The notes under the pieces were generated by a model that saw nothing but the letters and a program-made list of their open reading frames with translations, was not told the DNA's origin and ran no database searches. Shown here piece after piece: positions 51,894 through 60,875 of a DNA stretch of 64,000 bases. Position 1 is the stretch's first letter. Every line of letters starts with the position of its first letter. This stretch comes from Hyphomicrobiales bacterium. Its GTDB lineage: Bacteria > Pseudomonadota > Alphaproteobacteria > Rhizobiales > NORP267. The stretch spans positions 1 to 64,000 of the forward strand of contig JAJFGZ010000040.1 of the NCBI GenBank assembly GCA_021775855.1. The letters are read 5' to 3'. The translations under genes and the position numbers were made by a program.

Positions 51894-52201
51894 TTCTTCG
51901 TCCTTTCCATTGAAATACGCGTTGGCGCCGATCTGTCCAGGACAGGACCGGCTGATGACTACTGCCTCAAAATCAGAAAATTGCCGATCCGGAGATAGCA
52001 ATTTCATTACTTGCAATCAATAATAATTTCGAAAAATATTTGCTTGGTCGCAATCAACCAATGTATTCAGCCATGCTTCCCATACGGCAACTTTGCTTAC
52101 GTTGGGACAGGCCTAATATTTCGTCATTTAATACACTTCGAACAAAGATTCACTCAATGTTTATATCCAATATCAGGATGCAGCGAATATTGCACTAAAA
52201 A
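51894..52201. other. Non-coding stretch upstream of mucR
   Basis: 308 bp between the mucR start and the stop of the last antiporter gene. The half away from mucR is AT-rich with several TA steps (for example around 52017-52045), which would suit MucR autoregulation. No hairpin with a T-tract for the antiporter operon and no gene are evident. Confidence 0.6.
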
Positions 52202-53887
52202 TCACAAAAAATAAATCAAAAGATACGCCGCCAGCAAAGCGGTTGTCCAAAACGCCATATTACCGGTTGGCCAAGTTCGCGCAAGAATGCCGTTCGGTCC
52301 ATAGTGGCGGTATATTGTCGCAATGAATTTTTCTACCGCACGATAACCGCTCGCTATAAGCGTCGACCAGGCTTTTATGGAGAAATTGTCGAACTCAAGC
52401 GCCAATTTCCTGCCAAACGCCCGGTAGAACCAGTCGAAATCAAGCGTGATCGTCAAAGTCCTTGTCAAAAGATTGAGTAATAGGAAGAAAGCCAAACCCG
52501 AGAATAACAGTAGTTGCAACTGGAATACGACATGGGATCCAGTATACGGCACGTAGTCAACCGGATAGGGCAACAGTGCGTATAACAAACCGGGGAAGAT
52601 GCCAAGTCCGATGCAAAAAATAGACAGGATATACATGGCCAATAACATGCTGCGGGGTGGCTCTGAGGGACGCATCCCGGAATCTTTCTGGAAGAAGACA
52701 AACCACGGGAACTTGATGCCGGCATGGAGGAATACGCCGGCGGAGGCAGCAGCCAGCAACATCCAGACAATCATCATGTTTTCGTCGGCCGCGCCCTGGC
52801 TTATCATCGATTTTGAGATGAACCCGGATGTCAGCGGGAAGGCGGATATCGAGAGCGCGCCGATGATCCCGCACAGGGCTGTTCTCGGCATAGTACGGAA
52901 CAGGCCGCCAAGGTCAGTACATTTGCGTTTTCCCGTCTGATACAGGACTGACCCCGCCGACATCAACAACAGGGCTTTATACAGGATATGCGCGAATGCA
53001 TGGGCGGCGGCGCCATTGAGCGCCATCTCCGTACCGATCCCGATGCCGGTCACCATAAACCCTACCTGGTTGACGATGGAATAGGCCAGGATACGCCGCA
53101 TATCGTTCTCAAGGATCGCGTATACGATCCCGTAGAACACCATATAGAGGCCGATATAGATCAGAATTTCGGCGCCCGGAAATCCCCGCAACAGGACAAA
53201 AACCGCCGTCTTTGTTGTAAAGGCCGACAGGAAGACCATGCCGGACCAAGACGATTCCGGATAGGCATCTGGAAGCCACGCGGCCAACGGCGGGGCGCCG
53301 GCATTGATCAAGAACCCCGCTAATATCAGCCAGCGCGGCCAAGTGTCTGCTTCCATTGCCTGAAAGGCGATCGAGTTGGTTGTGGCAATTTCACCCGCAA
53401 TCCCAGCCATCAGGATCACGCCGCCCAGTAAATGAATGACCGCATACCGTTGCCCGGCAGCCAGGGCTCCACCGCCGTTGGACCAGATCAACAGCGTTGA
53501 CGCAATCGCCATGACTTCCCAGAAAATAAACACGGTGATGAGATCGCCGGCAAAGACAACGCTAAGGGCGGCGCCGGCATAGACGAAGGCCGAGGCAAGT
53601 TCGAGGGTGCGCGCCTGCTTCAATGCGAACATCCCGCCCGCAAACGCCATGATCGCGAAGACGGTGCCGAACAAACGGCTCAGGGCATCCACCTTGAGCG
53701 GCACCAGTTCGTAGCCGAGATATTGCAACGTAAGAACTGGGCCCTCCGGCAGTAGCCAAACTAGCAGAAGGGCAATAATGGGCGCTACCAGAATTAGCGG
53801 CGTGCGATACGGATCCCGTACAAACGGCAACAGCAATCCTGCTACAATCAGGATCAGACCTGGCGGGAATACGATATCAATCATCAT
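52202..53887 (-). CDS. Third D-type cation/proton antiporter subunit (MrpD/NuoN-like)
   Basis: 561 residues, about 14-16 membrane helices, proton-conducting transporter family. The functional pair of this family is present: Glu in the TM5 motif FIFWEVMAIAS and Lys in the TM7 motif AFTTKTAVFVLLRG. The middle has the conserved HAFAHILYKALLLMSAG, with the His/Lys of TM8, and ISAFPLTSGFISKSMI. The C-terminal 130 residues add extra helices and an extended loop beyond the usual 500-residue MrpD. It is the last gene of the operon, overlapping the 79-residue gene upstream by 11 bp (8 bp if the second ATG is used). Confidence 0.92.
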   Translation of the reverse strand: MMIDIVFPPGLILIVAGLLLPFVRDPYRTPLILVAPIIALLLVWLLPEGPVLTLQYLGYELVPLKVDALSRLFGTVFAIMAFAGGMFALKQARTLELASAFVYAGAALSVVFAGDLITVFIFWEVMAIASTLLIWSNGGGALAAGQRYAVIHLLGGVILMAGIAGEIATTNSIAFQAMEADTWPRWLILAGFLINAGAPPLAAWLPDAYPESSWSGMVFLSAFTTKTAVFVLLRGFPGAEILIYIGLYMVFYGIVYAILENDMRRILAYSIVNQVGFMVTGIGIGTEMALNGAAAHAFAHILYKALLLMSAGSVLYQTGKRKCTDLGGLFRTMPRTALCGIIGALSISAFPLTSGFISKSMISQGAADENMMIVWMLLAAASAGVFLHAGIKFPWFVFFQKDSGMRPSEPPRSMLLAMYILSIFCIGLGIFPGLLYALLPYPVDYVPYTGSHVVFQLQLLLFSGLAFFLLLNLLTRTLTITLDFDWFYRAFGRKLALEFDNFSIKAWSTLIASGYRAVEKFIATIYRHYGPNGILARTWPTGNMAFWTTALLAAYLLIYFL

Positions 53888-54116
53888 AATAGGTATCCCG
53901 GCGCTTCAGGATTGCGCCAATCGCCTTGGACCCGGTAACCAGCAACAAGCAGGACGCAAAACCAAACCAGGCCCCAAATCCGAATGTCCCATCGATGCCA
54001 AATACAGGATGATGTTCGACTACAAAATCCGCCAACACTGTAAAGCCCAGCACGATAATCGAGCTGATCCAGATCATCCGGATGGTATCGGGTCTGACAA
54101 GCCAATGGTCATTCAT
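53877..54116 (-). CDS. Small membrane protein in the antiporter operon
   Basis: 79 residues from the ATG at 54116. Two membrane helices (TIRMIWISSIIVLGFTVLAD and FGAWFGFASCLLLVTGSKAI) and a short acidic tail (KRRDTYYDD). It overlaps the second D-type gene by 8 bp and the third by up to 11 bp. No family with known function is recognised; the coupling suggests a structural or accessory subunit. Confidence 0.75.
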   Translation of the reverse strand: MNDHWLVRPDTIRMIWISSIIVLGFTVLADFVVEHHPVFGIDGTFGFGAWFGFASCLLLVTGSKAIGAILKRRDTYYDD

Positions 54117-55653
54117 AACCGATCTCTCCTGCAGGCAAAGTGGACGGTTCCGGGACAATGTTTGTCACTTCGGTGCCAAGGTCGACCATGGCGGAGGCCA
54201 GATCAAAGAGCGCGCCCGGGAAAATAAACAATGCGATGGTCCCGGCCGCAGTCAGGGTCAAAGCGATTACAATGGGCAGCGGCGCCTCGCCATGGTTGTG
54301 GAAAATTGTGTCGTCCTTCGAGGTCTTTTCATCGATCGGTTTTAGAAAGGAAGAGACAATGACGGGCAAAAAATAGCCGGCATTCAAAATTGTCGAAAGG
54401 ACGATCACCGCGACCGCGAACCATTTTCCGCTATCGACCGCGCCTTGCAGTATAAACCATTTTCCGAGGAACCCTGCGGTTAGCGGGAGCCCGATCATGG
54501 ACAGGCCGCCAATCGCAAATGCGGTCATGGTCCATGGCATTTTGCGCCCGATGCCGCGCATCTGGCTCACTTCTGTCACGTGTGCTGCGGTGTAGACCGA
54601 TCCCGCTGCAAAAAAGAGCGTGATTTTGGATATCGCATGGGCGGCGATATGCATCGCGGCGCCGATCGCCGATATCGGAGTCAGGATGGCAGTTGCAAGG
54701 ACCACATAGGAGAGTTGGCTGATGGTCGAGAAGGCTAGCCGGCGTTTCAGATTATCCTGCCGCAGCGCGATAACCGATGCCATTATCACGGTAAACCCCG
54801 CGACATACAGCAACCAGTCGCCCGCGCCCGTCGCAGCCAGGTTTTCAATCCCGAAAATATATACCACTACCTTGAGCATCGTGAATACGCCCGCCTTCAC
54901 GACGGCGACGGCGTGCAGCAGGGCGGAGACTGGGGTTGGCGCCACCATCGCCGCCGGCAGCCAGGCGTGCACCGGCATCACCGCCGCCTTGCCGATGCCA
55001 AACACGTAGAGCGCGAGCAGAAGCCCAAGGGTCAGGTCGTCGACCTTGCCGCCAAGAATGCCCCCCGGGGTAAATTCCAGGGTACCGGTCAGGAACCAGG
55101 TCCAGATAATCGCGGGTAACAGCAGAACCGTTGAGGTGCCCAGAAGTAACACCAAATAGAGGCGTCCACCGGCCCTGGCCTCGTCGGTACCTTTGTGGGT
55201 CACCAGCGGATAGGTGGACAGCGTCAAGATTTCGTAGAACAGGAAGAGCGTGAACAGATTGTCGGCGAACGCAATTCCCATAGTGGCGGAGATCGCGAGT
55301 GCGAAGCACATGTAGAAAGGTGTCTGTCGTGGTTCGTTGTTGCCGCGCATGTAACCGATTGAATAGATCGAATTGACGATCCAGAGCGTGCCCGCGACGG
55401 CTGCGAAAATCATTCCCAACGGTTCTACCGCAAATGAGATCGGTAATTCCGGGACCACCTGAATCAACTCGACCTCAGGCCGCTCGCCCTCCAACACGCG
55501 GATCAACAGCGTGAAAATGGCCATGAACAAAAGGCCGGCAGCACTAAGCGTAATTGTTTCTCGAAGGTTCGGCTGGCTGTTGAATATCGGAATGATGCCG
55601 ACAGCCACGGCCGGAATGGCGAGTGCCAGAATGATGAGGGTTTCACTCGTCAT
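54109..55653 (-). CDS. Second D-type cation/proton antiporter subunit
   Basis: 514 residues from the ATG at 55653, with about 14 membrane helices. The TM5 Glu is in LFLFYEILTLSTYPLV and the TM7 Lys in HAVAVVKAGVFTMLKVV. Conserved middle parts are RRLAFSTISQLSYVVLA and HIAAHAISKITLFFAAGSVY. The ATG overlaps the preceding gene's stop (ATGA). It is one of three paralogous ion-translocating subunits of the complex. Confidence 0.92.
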   Translation of the reverse strand: MTSETLIILALAIPAVAVGIIPIFNSQPNLRETITLSAAGLLFMAIFTLLIRVLEGERPEVELIQVVPELPISFAVEPLGMIFAAVAGTLWIVNSIYSIGYMRGNNEPRQTPFYMCFALAISATMGIAFADNLFTLFLFYEILTLSTYPLVTHKGTDEARAGGRLYLVLLLGTSTVLLLPAIIWTWFLTGTLEFTPGGILGGKVDDLTLGLLLALYVFGIGKAAVMPVHAWLPAAMVAPTPVSALLHAVAVVKAGVFTMLKVVVYIFGIENLAATGAGDWLLYVAGFTVIMASVIALRQDNLKRRLAFSTISQLSYVVLATAILTPISAIGAAMHIAAHAISKITLFFAAGSVYTAAHVTEVSQMRGIGRKMPWTMTAFAIGGLSMIGLPLTAGFLGKWFILQGAVDSGKWFAVAVIVLSTILNAGYFLPVIVSSFLKPIDEKTSKDDTIFHNHGEAPLPIVIALTLTAAGTIALFIFPGALFDLASAMVDLGTEVTNIVPEPSTLPAGEIGYE

Positions 55654-57131
55654 TGGACCCCCGCCAGCAGATCGTTGGCAATCTGGGCCGCGATGCCCGC
55701 TGTCCAGCTTGTCTCGACGCCAAAATAAATTGTCCCCAAGATCATTACCCATGCCGGGATCATCATGGAGAGCGGCATATCACGCGCCTCAAGCGCCTTG
55801 CCCTCGGGCTCGCGGAAATACGCCATCTCCACGACCCGGCCGATATAGATTACCGAAATGAGCGACGAGAGGACCAGCAGGATTACAAGCCAACCCCAGC
55901 CCTGTTCAAGCGCCGCGATCGCCAGATACCATTTGGAAACGAACCCAGCGGTTCCCGGTACGCCGATAATGCTAAGCCCGGCGATCGTGAACCCAGCCAT
56001 GGTCAGCGGCATTTGTCGCCCGATCCCTTTGAAATCCTCAAGACGAGCGGCCCCCATCCGATAGACGATGCCGCCGACGGCCAGAAACAACGCGCCCTTG
56101 GTCACCGCATGGTTGGCGAGATGGACGATCGCGCCGGTTAGACCTTGCGCATTGGCGAGGCCGAACCCAAGCGTAATATAGCCGATTTGCGCGACCGACG
56201 AATAAGCAAGCATGCGTTTGATATTGTCCTGGAAAACCGCAACGATCGAGGCCGCGAACATGGCCAGGATCGAAAGCACGATCAGAATTTCCGAGACCGG
56301 GTGGATGCCGAATACAATTGCGACACCGTAGACCGCAAAGAAGAACCGCAGCATCAGATAGACGGCAGCCTTGGTGGCGGTTGCAGCCAGAAATGCAGTC
56401 GCGAATGTAGGGGCGTAGGCGTAGGCGTTGGGCAACCAGCTGTGAAGCGGAAATAGCGCGAATTTCAGGCTGATGCCGACCGTCAGAAATGCAAGAGCTG
56501 CGAACAGGGGTCGCACCGTCGCGACGTCGCCCAACCGATTGGACATATCCACCATATTCAGCGTGCCGGTCATGGAATAAAGAATGCCGATGGCGATCAC
56601 GTAAAACGTCGCGCCGATTGTTCCCATAATCAGATATTGGTACGCAGCGAGTAGCGCGCGGCGGTCTTTGCCAAGCGCGATCATAGCGTAGGTCGAGAGC
56701 GATGATACTTCGAGGAACACAAATGCGTTGAAGGCGTCGCCGGTAATCGCGATCCCCAGCATGCCAGTCAGGCAGAGCAAATAAAGGGCGTAGAACCAGG
56801 CCTGCTTGTCTTCGTCTATTTCAGATTGGACGCTCAGATTTGCATACGGCAACATCACAGCACCGACGGCAGAAATTAACAGCAAGACAAAAGCATTCAG
56901 AAGATCAACCCGGTATTCGATCCCGATCGGTGGTGTCCAGCCGCCCATCGCGTACGAAATCGGACCCGAATCCAGCACCTGCAGGATCATGCCAACGGCA
57001 ATGACCGGTACAATCCAGCTTACCACCAGCGCAATAAACCAGGCCAGCCAGCCGCGCCGCGCCAAGGCACAAAGGATCGCGCCAAACAGCGGCAGCACGA
57101 CCTGCAGGGCGGGAAGATTGCCCGAGATCAT
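55650..57131 (-). CDS. First D-type cation/proton antiporter subunit (MrpD/MbhH-like)
   Basis: 493 residues, about 14 membrane helices. The TM5 Glu is in FNAFVFLEVSSLSTYAMI and the TM7 Lys in FLAATATKAAVYLMLR. Further landmarks are KRMLAYSSVAQIGYITLGFG and HLANHAVTKGALFLAVGGIV. Of the three D-type proteins this one is closest in position to classical MrpD, following MrpC with a 4-bp overlap. Confidence 0.94.
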   Translation of the reverse strand: MISGNLPALQVVLPLFGAILCALARRGWLAWFIALVVSWIVPVIAVGMILQVLDSGPISYAMGGWTPPIGIEYRVDLLNAFVLLLISAVGAVMLPYANLSVQSEIDEDKQAWFYALYLLCLTGMLGIAITGDAFNAFVFLEVSSLSTYAMIALGKDRRALLAAYQYLIMGTIGATFYVIAIGILYSMTGTLNMVDMSNRLGDVATVRPLFAALAFLTVGISLKFALFPLHSWLPNAYAYAPTFATAFLAATATKAAVYLMLRFFFAVYGVAIVFGIHPVSEILIVLSILAMFAASIVAVFQDNIKRMLAYSSVAQIGYITLGFGLANAQGLTGAIVHLANHAVTKGALFLAVGGIVYRMGAARLEDFKGIGRQMPLTMAGFTIAGLSIIGVPGTAGFVSKWYLAIAALEQGWGWLVILLVLSSLISVIYIGRVVEMAYFREPEGKALEARDMPLSMMIPAWVMILGTIYFGVETSWTAGIAAQIANDLLAGVQ

Positions 57132-57493
57132 GCTTCAACATCCTTCTCAAAGATTTCATCTTCTTCGATTGAACCAAACGCTTCGTTGATCCGCACCACA
57201 AGCGCCAGACCGAGCGCGAGGGTCGCCACACCGACGACGATCGCGGTCAGGATGAGGACGTGGGGCAACGGATTGGAATAGACTGTGTATTGGTCGGACA
57301 GGATCGGCGGGGTGCCACCAATAATTTTACCGGGCGACAGGTAGATCAAATATACCGACGTCTGAAACAGGCCCAAGCCGACCAGTTTTTTGACCATGTT
57401 GCCGCGCGCCACCACAATATAGAGACCGGAGACCATCAGAAAAATGGCGATCCAGCTATTGTAGTGTTGGACCAGTTCCTGGAATGCCGCCAT
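57128..57493 (-). CDS. mrpC: Cation/proton antiporter subunit C (MrpC, NuoK-like)
   Basis: 121 residues, three membrane helices. Landmarks: NSWIAIFLMVSGLYIVVARG, LVGLGLFQTSVYLIYLS, and PLPHVLILTAIVVGVATLAL, which match NuoK/MrpC with the conserved ALVLTAIVVG-type TM3. Its ATG shares one base with the mrpB stop (TAATG). Confidence 0.93.
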   Translation of the reverse strand: MAAFQELVQHYNSWIAIFLMVSGLYIVVARGNMVKKLVGLGLFQTSVYLIYLSPGKIIGGTPPILSDQYTVYSNPLPHVLILTAIVVGVATLALGLALVVRINEAFGSIEEDEIFEKDVEA

Positions 57494-57909
57494 TACCGGC
57501 CCCTGCCTGCAAAACTGTAAAAGATGGCGGTCATTGTTGCAAAAACGGTAATGAGCACACCGAGCTCAACCAGCAGGATACCAATATGCTGACCGGCGAC
57601 CGGGTCGTGTTCCAGCACGGAATAATTCAGGAATTCGCCACCCTTGAGCATGCTGACAACACCAACCCCGGTGTACAACAAAACCCCCAGCCCGATCAGC
57701 GTTTCCACTAAAATCGGCGGCATGGCACGCTTTGCCGCGTCCAGCCCAAAAGTGATCGCGTAGAAAATAACCATGGCGGCCGCAATGACACCGGCCTGGA
57801 AACCGCCGCCCGGTCCATAGTCGCCGTGAAATTGAACATACAGCCCGAACACCAGAATGAATGGCAGCAGTAGTTTTGTGCCGACGCGTAGAATTGTGTC
57901 AAACTTCAT
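57493..57909 (-). CDS. mrpB: Cation/proton antiporter subunit B (MrpB, MbhF-like)
   Basis: 138 residues, four membrane helices. Landmarks are the PFILVFGLYVQFHGDYGPGG segment followed by GFQAGVIAAAMVIFYA, the signature of MrpB, and LVELGVLITVFATMTAIFYS near the C-terminus. It overlaps the DUF4040 gene upstream by 4 bp. Confidence 0.94.
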   Translation of the reverse strand: MKFDTILRVGTKLLLPFILVFGLYVQFHGDYGPGGGFQAGVIAAAMVIFYAITFGLDAAKRAMPPILVETLIGLGVLLYTGVGVVSMLKGGEFLNYSVLEHDPVAGQHIGILLVELGVLITVFATMTAIFYSFAGRGR

Positions 57910-58472
57910 TTTCTGCGCCTCCGTCTACGGGTTCTGGACTTCGCCTTTCCGTCACCGGATGCAGGCAACGGACGGCGGCCTTTCAGCAACAGCAACACGG
58001 CAATCCCAGCGGTGAAAATCACAACTGTCTCACCCAGCGTGTCAAAGCCCCGGTAACTCGCCAGAACGGCAGTCACGACATTGGGCGCCGATGTATCTGT
58101 GATTGAATTTTGCAAATAATACGGCGCAACATTCTGGTGAATAATGCCCGAGGGGTCGCCAAACGGCGGTAAATCGATGGTCCCATAGACCAGCCCACCC
58201 GCAGTCACAACTGCTACAAATAATGGCAACAAGGGGGTGTGCGCTGGTTTGATTTCTTCCATCTTGGTCAAGTGCAGGACGCCGAGCATCAACACGGTTG
58301 AAATACCAGCACCAACAGAAGCTTCGGTCATGGCGACGTCGACCGCGTCGAGCATGATCATGACGCTCGCCATCAAAAACGAATAGATTCCGCCAAGGAT
58401 GACTACTGCGAACAAGTTCCGCAGTCGGACCACACCGATCGTGACGACTGCCATCATCGTCAACAGCACCAT
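57906..58472 (-). CDS. DUF4040 antiporter subunit (MbhD-MbhE fusion; MrpA C-terminal equivalent)
   Basis: 188 residues. The N-terminal part is DUF4040 (LMASVMIMLDAVDVAMTEAS then VGAGISTVLMLG), NuoJ-like; the C-terminal part carries NVVTAVLASYRGFDTLGETV, as in the MbhE/MrpB N-terminal type. In classical Mrp operons both parts are the C-terminus of the large MrpA; here they form a separate gene, as in archaeal Mbh. It ends with a highly basic tail (KAKSRTRRRRRRK), unusual for the family. Confidence 0.88.
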   Translation of the reverse strand: MVLLTMMAVVTIGVVRLRNLFAVVILGGIYSFLMASVMIMLDAVDVAMTEASVGAGISTVLMLGVLHLTKMEEIKPAHTPLLPLFVAVVTAGGLVYGTIDLPPFGDPSGIIHQNVAPYYLQNSITDTSAPNVVTAVLASYRGFDTLGETVVIFTAGIAVLLLLKGRRPLPASGDGKAKSRTRRRRRRK

Positions 58473-58477
58473 ATTTA

Positions 58478-58942
58478 TCAGCGCTTCGATGGCCGTGCCC
58501 TCCCCTTGCCTGAAGAGGTTGACTTGGACTTTCGGGTGGTACGCTTACGGGTCCCCGTACCAGTAGTTGATTTATCCCGCCCGCCGCCCGCGGCCCGCCG
58601 GGTTGCGCTTATGCGCCGGGCCTTTTTCAATCGGTCGTCTGAGAGAGCCGGTTTGACACCGGCATGAAGCGCTGCCTGTGCCAGAGCATGGGTCGCGATG
58701 GGGCCACTGAAAAACAAGAATGCCAGGATGATCACCAGACGGGCGGTATTTAAGCTCCAGCCCGCATCGATGGCCATCCCGGTGATTAGAAAACCAACAC
58801 CGAGCGTATCCGATACGCTGGTCGCGTGCATGCGTGTAAACACGTCCGGCATGCGGAACAGGCCGAGAGCGCCGACCAGATAGAAAAAACTTCCCAGCGC
58901 CAGGAACATCCAACTGATGAGCGTGAGCAATTGATCCTGCAT
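58478..58942 (-). CDS. mrpG: Cation/proton antiporter subunit G (MrpG)
   Basis: 154 residues, of which about 100 are the MrpG family proper: three membrane helices with LALGSFFYLVGALGLFRMPD and VFTRMHATSVSDTLGVG. The remaining 50 residues are a Lys/Arg/Ser/Thr-rich cytoplasmic tail (KRTTRKSKSTSSGKGRARPS), an unusual extension also seen, shorter, in the next gene's product. The ATG shares one base with the mrpF stop. Confidence 0.92.
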   Translation of the reverse strand: MQDQLLTLISWMFLALGSFFYLVGALGLFRMPDVFTRMHATSVSDTLGVGFLITGMAIDAGWSLNTARLVIILAFLFFSGPIATHALAQAALHAGVKPALSDDRLKKARRISATRRAAGGGRDKSTTGTGTRKRTTRKSKSTSSGKGRARPSKR

Positions 58943-59235
58943 CAGTCGACCGGCTCCTCTCCGGCGTGACCAAGGTCGCCGTAGCGGAAGAATTTCAGGA
59001 CCGCCAATGTGGCGATAATATTGAGCAGCGCATAGAGGATACCGATGTCGAGAAATTCCGGGCGGCCAGCCAGGAACCCAACGACTGCCAGCAGCATGAT
59101 CGCGCCGTTGCCAACTGCGTTTGCCGCAAGCGCGCGGTCAAAGACCGTTGGTCCGGCAAGGGCCCGGAATACAGCTAACCCCAGCGAAGCCAGGATTGCG
59201 ATCGCGGCCACGGTATAAATGATTGTTGAATCCAT
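58942..59235 (-). CDS. mrpF: Cation/proton antiporter subunit F (MrpF)
   Basis: 97 residues, three membrane helices. The family signature LAVFRALAGPTVFDRALAAN is clear, followed by GILYALLNIIATLAVLKFFR. It shares one base with each neighbour's start or stop. Confidence 0.94.
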   Translation of the reverse strand: MDSTIIYTVAAIAILASLGLAVFRALAGPTVFDRALAANAVGNGAIMLLAVVGFLAGRPEFLDIGILYALLNIIATLAVLKFFRYGDLGHAGEEPVD

Positions 59236-59708
59236 TATCCCTCCCCCTCGAAATCTCGCACCTTGCGGTCCATACCGCCCTCGACCAGTTCGTCGGCATT
59301 TTCTCCGGTGATGGCGTGGACGGTGAGGTCGTGACCTTTTACGCCGACTGTGATGGTTCCGGGCGTAAGGGTTATGGAATTGGCGTAGATATTGATCCCG
59401 AGTGCTGATTTCTGACTGCCGCGCACTTTCAGCATTGTCGGGAAAATCGGCAGGCTGGGAGAGAGGAGAATACGTGTCACCGACAAAGCTGCCTTGAAAA
59501 TTTCAAGCAGGAGCCAGGGCCAATAAATAATCGCGCGAAAGATTAGCTGGATCGGGTGTCCTTCGGAATCGAGGATACCCATATGTCGCGCGTAAGCCGC
59601 CGCGCCAATCGTGGACAGAACCCCGAATGTCAAAAGAAGTGTCGTGTAATGCCCGGAAAGCAGAAGCCAGAACCCGAATAGGACAAGCGTTAAGCTGACA
59701 AATCGCAT
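59235..59708 (-). CDS. mrpE: Cation/proton antiporter subunit E (MrpE)
   Basis: 157 residues. Two N-terminal helices (LVLFGFWLLLSGHYTTLLLT and onward) precede the family landmark AIIYWPWLLLEIFKAALSVT and the cytoplasmic SALGINIYANSITLTPGTIT motif, which is diagnostic of MrpE. It is the first gene of the operon. The 252-bp gap shared with the divergent MaoC gene should hold the promoter. Confidence 0.94.
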   Translation of the reverse strand: MRFVSLTLVLFGFWLLLSGHYTTLLLTFGVLSTIGAAAYARHMGILDSEGHPIQLIFRAIIYWPWLLLEIFKAALSVTRILLSPSLPIFPTMLKVRGSQKSALGINIYANSITLTPGTITVGVKGHDLTVHAITGENADELVEGGMDRKVRDFEGEG

Positions 59709-59960
59709 TCCCTGCTCCAGCTGATTTACGTCTCAGATCGATTTGTAATTCACGCTACGTACAACTGTAAAAAACGCCAAATGCATGATTCGGAACCGGC
59801 GCAAAGAATACATATCGGTAACCCGATCCCCGGTTGATGTCCAACACGTATTTTGGAGCACAACTTTAAGCCCTCTGGACCTTGAAACCTTTCCGATATA
59901 GAGCAGCGGCCTGAGCGCTAGCCCCGAGATTCAGGCGCCGCATAAGCTGGAGCGGGATGA

Positions 59961-60413
59961 ATGAGAATTTTCGAATCTGTTGATGAATTTGCCACATGCG
60001 TCGGTGGCGAGATCGCCATCAGCGAATGGGTTGAGGTCACCCAGGACATGATTGACCGGTTTGCTGACATTACGGGCGACGATCAGTGGATCCATGTGGA
60101 CCCGGAGCGGTGCCGGGCAGAACTTGGGACCGATACCATCGCGCACGGGTATCTCGTCTTGTCGCTGATAACCGGCCTCTCCCCGAAGACCTATCGGATC
60201 GATGGGAAAAAACGGGTCATCAATTACGGCTCCAACAAAGTTCGTTTCATCAACCCGGTATCGCCCGGCGCGAAAGTCCGCGCACGCTATGAATTGAAGG
60301 AATTCGTCCAGGACAAAGATCGTTGGCGCTCCACCAGCCAAGTCACCATGGAGATCGAAGGGTCCGACCAGCCCGCGATTGTTGCTGAAACGATGATGCT
60401 TTTCTATGTTTAG
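59961..60413 (+). CDS. MaoC-family (R)-hydratase
   Basis: 150 residues, single hot-dog domain. The hydratase-2 motif with its catalytic Asp/His pair is DRFADITGDDQWIHVDPERC, followed by IAHGYLVLSLITGLSP and NYGSNKVRFINPVSPGAKVR. Such enzymes hydrate enoyl-CoA or act in related CoA-thioester metabolism. A weak GGAG (CTGGAGCGGGATGA) precedes the start. Confidence 0.92.
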   Translation: MRIFESVDEFATCVGGEIAISEWVEVTQDMIDRFADITGDDQWIHVDPERCRAELGTDTIAHGYLVLSLITGLSPKTYRIDGKKRVINYGSNKVRFINPVSPGAKVRARYELKEFVQDKDRWRSTSQVTMEIEGSDQPAIVAETMMLFYV

Positions 60414-60452
60414 CGCCTATATCGTGGGGACGATTGTAGAAAGGCGAACCGA

Positions 60453-60875
60453 ATGACTCGCAGCAAAACAAGATTTAATGTGGAAAAGACCGATGCCGAG
60501 TGGCGGGAGCTTTTAACGCCGGAGCAATTTCAGGTAACCCGCAAGCACGGGACGGAGCGCGCATTTTCGCACGATTATCACGATCGGAAAGATACCGGCA
60601 GCTACAATTGCCAGTGCTGCGGCGAGCCCCTTTTCGGATCCGACTCGAAGTTTGATTCAGGCACCGGATGGCCGAGCTTCTTCGCGCCTTTGGAAAAGGG
60701 CGCGGTCACCGAAACCGAAGACCGCAGCCTTTTCATGCGCCGCACAGAAGTGACTTGCGCCAATTGCGATGCGCATCTTGGTCACGTCTTTCCGGACGGC
60801 CCCGACCCGACGGGCTTGCGCTATTGCATGAACGGTGCAGCGCTTGATTTCAGCAAAGACAGCAAGGGTGAGTAA
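60453..60875 (+). CDS. msrB: Peptide-methionine (R)-S-oxide reductase MsrB
   Basis: 140 residues. It reduces the R form of methionine sulfoxide in proteins. The zinc site is formed by Cys53/Cys56 ([11 protein letters not shown]) and Cys102/Cys105 ([11 protein letters not shown]). The catalytic Cys125 lies in [21 protein letters not shown] is the family's substrate-binding motif. The stop overlaps the GTG of the peptidase gene by 8 bp. Confidence 0.96.
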   Translation: MTRSKTRFNVEKTDAEWRELLTPEQFQVTRKHGTERAFSHDYHDRKDTGSYNCQCCGEPLFGSDSKFDSGTGWPSFFAPLEKGAVTETEDRSLFMRRTEVTCANCDAHLGHVFPDGPDPTGLRYCMNGAALDFSKDSKGE

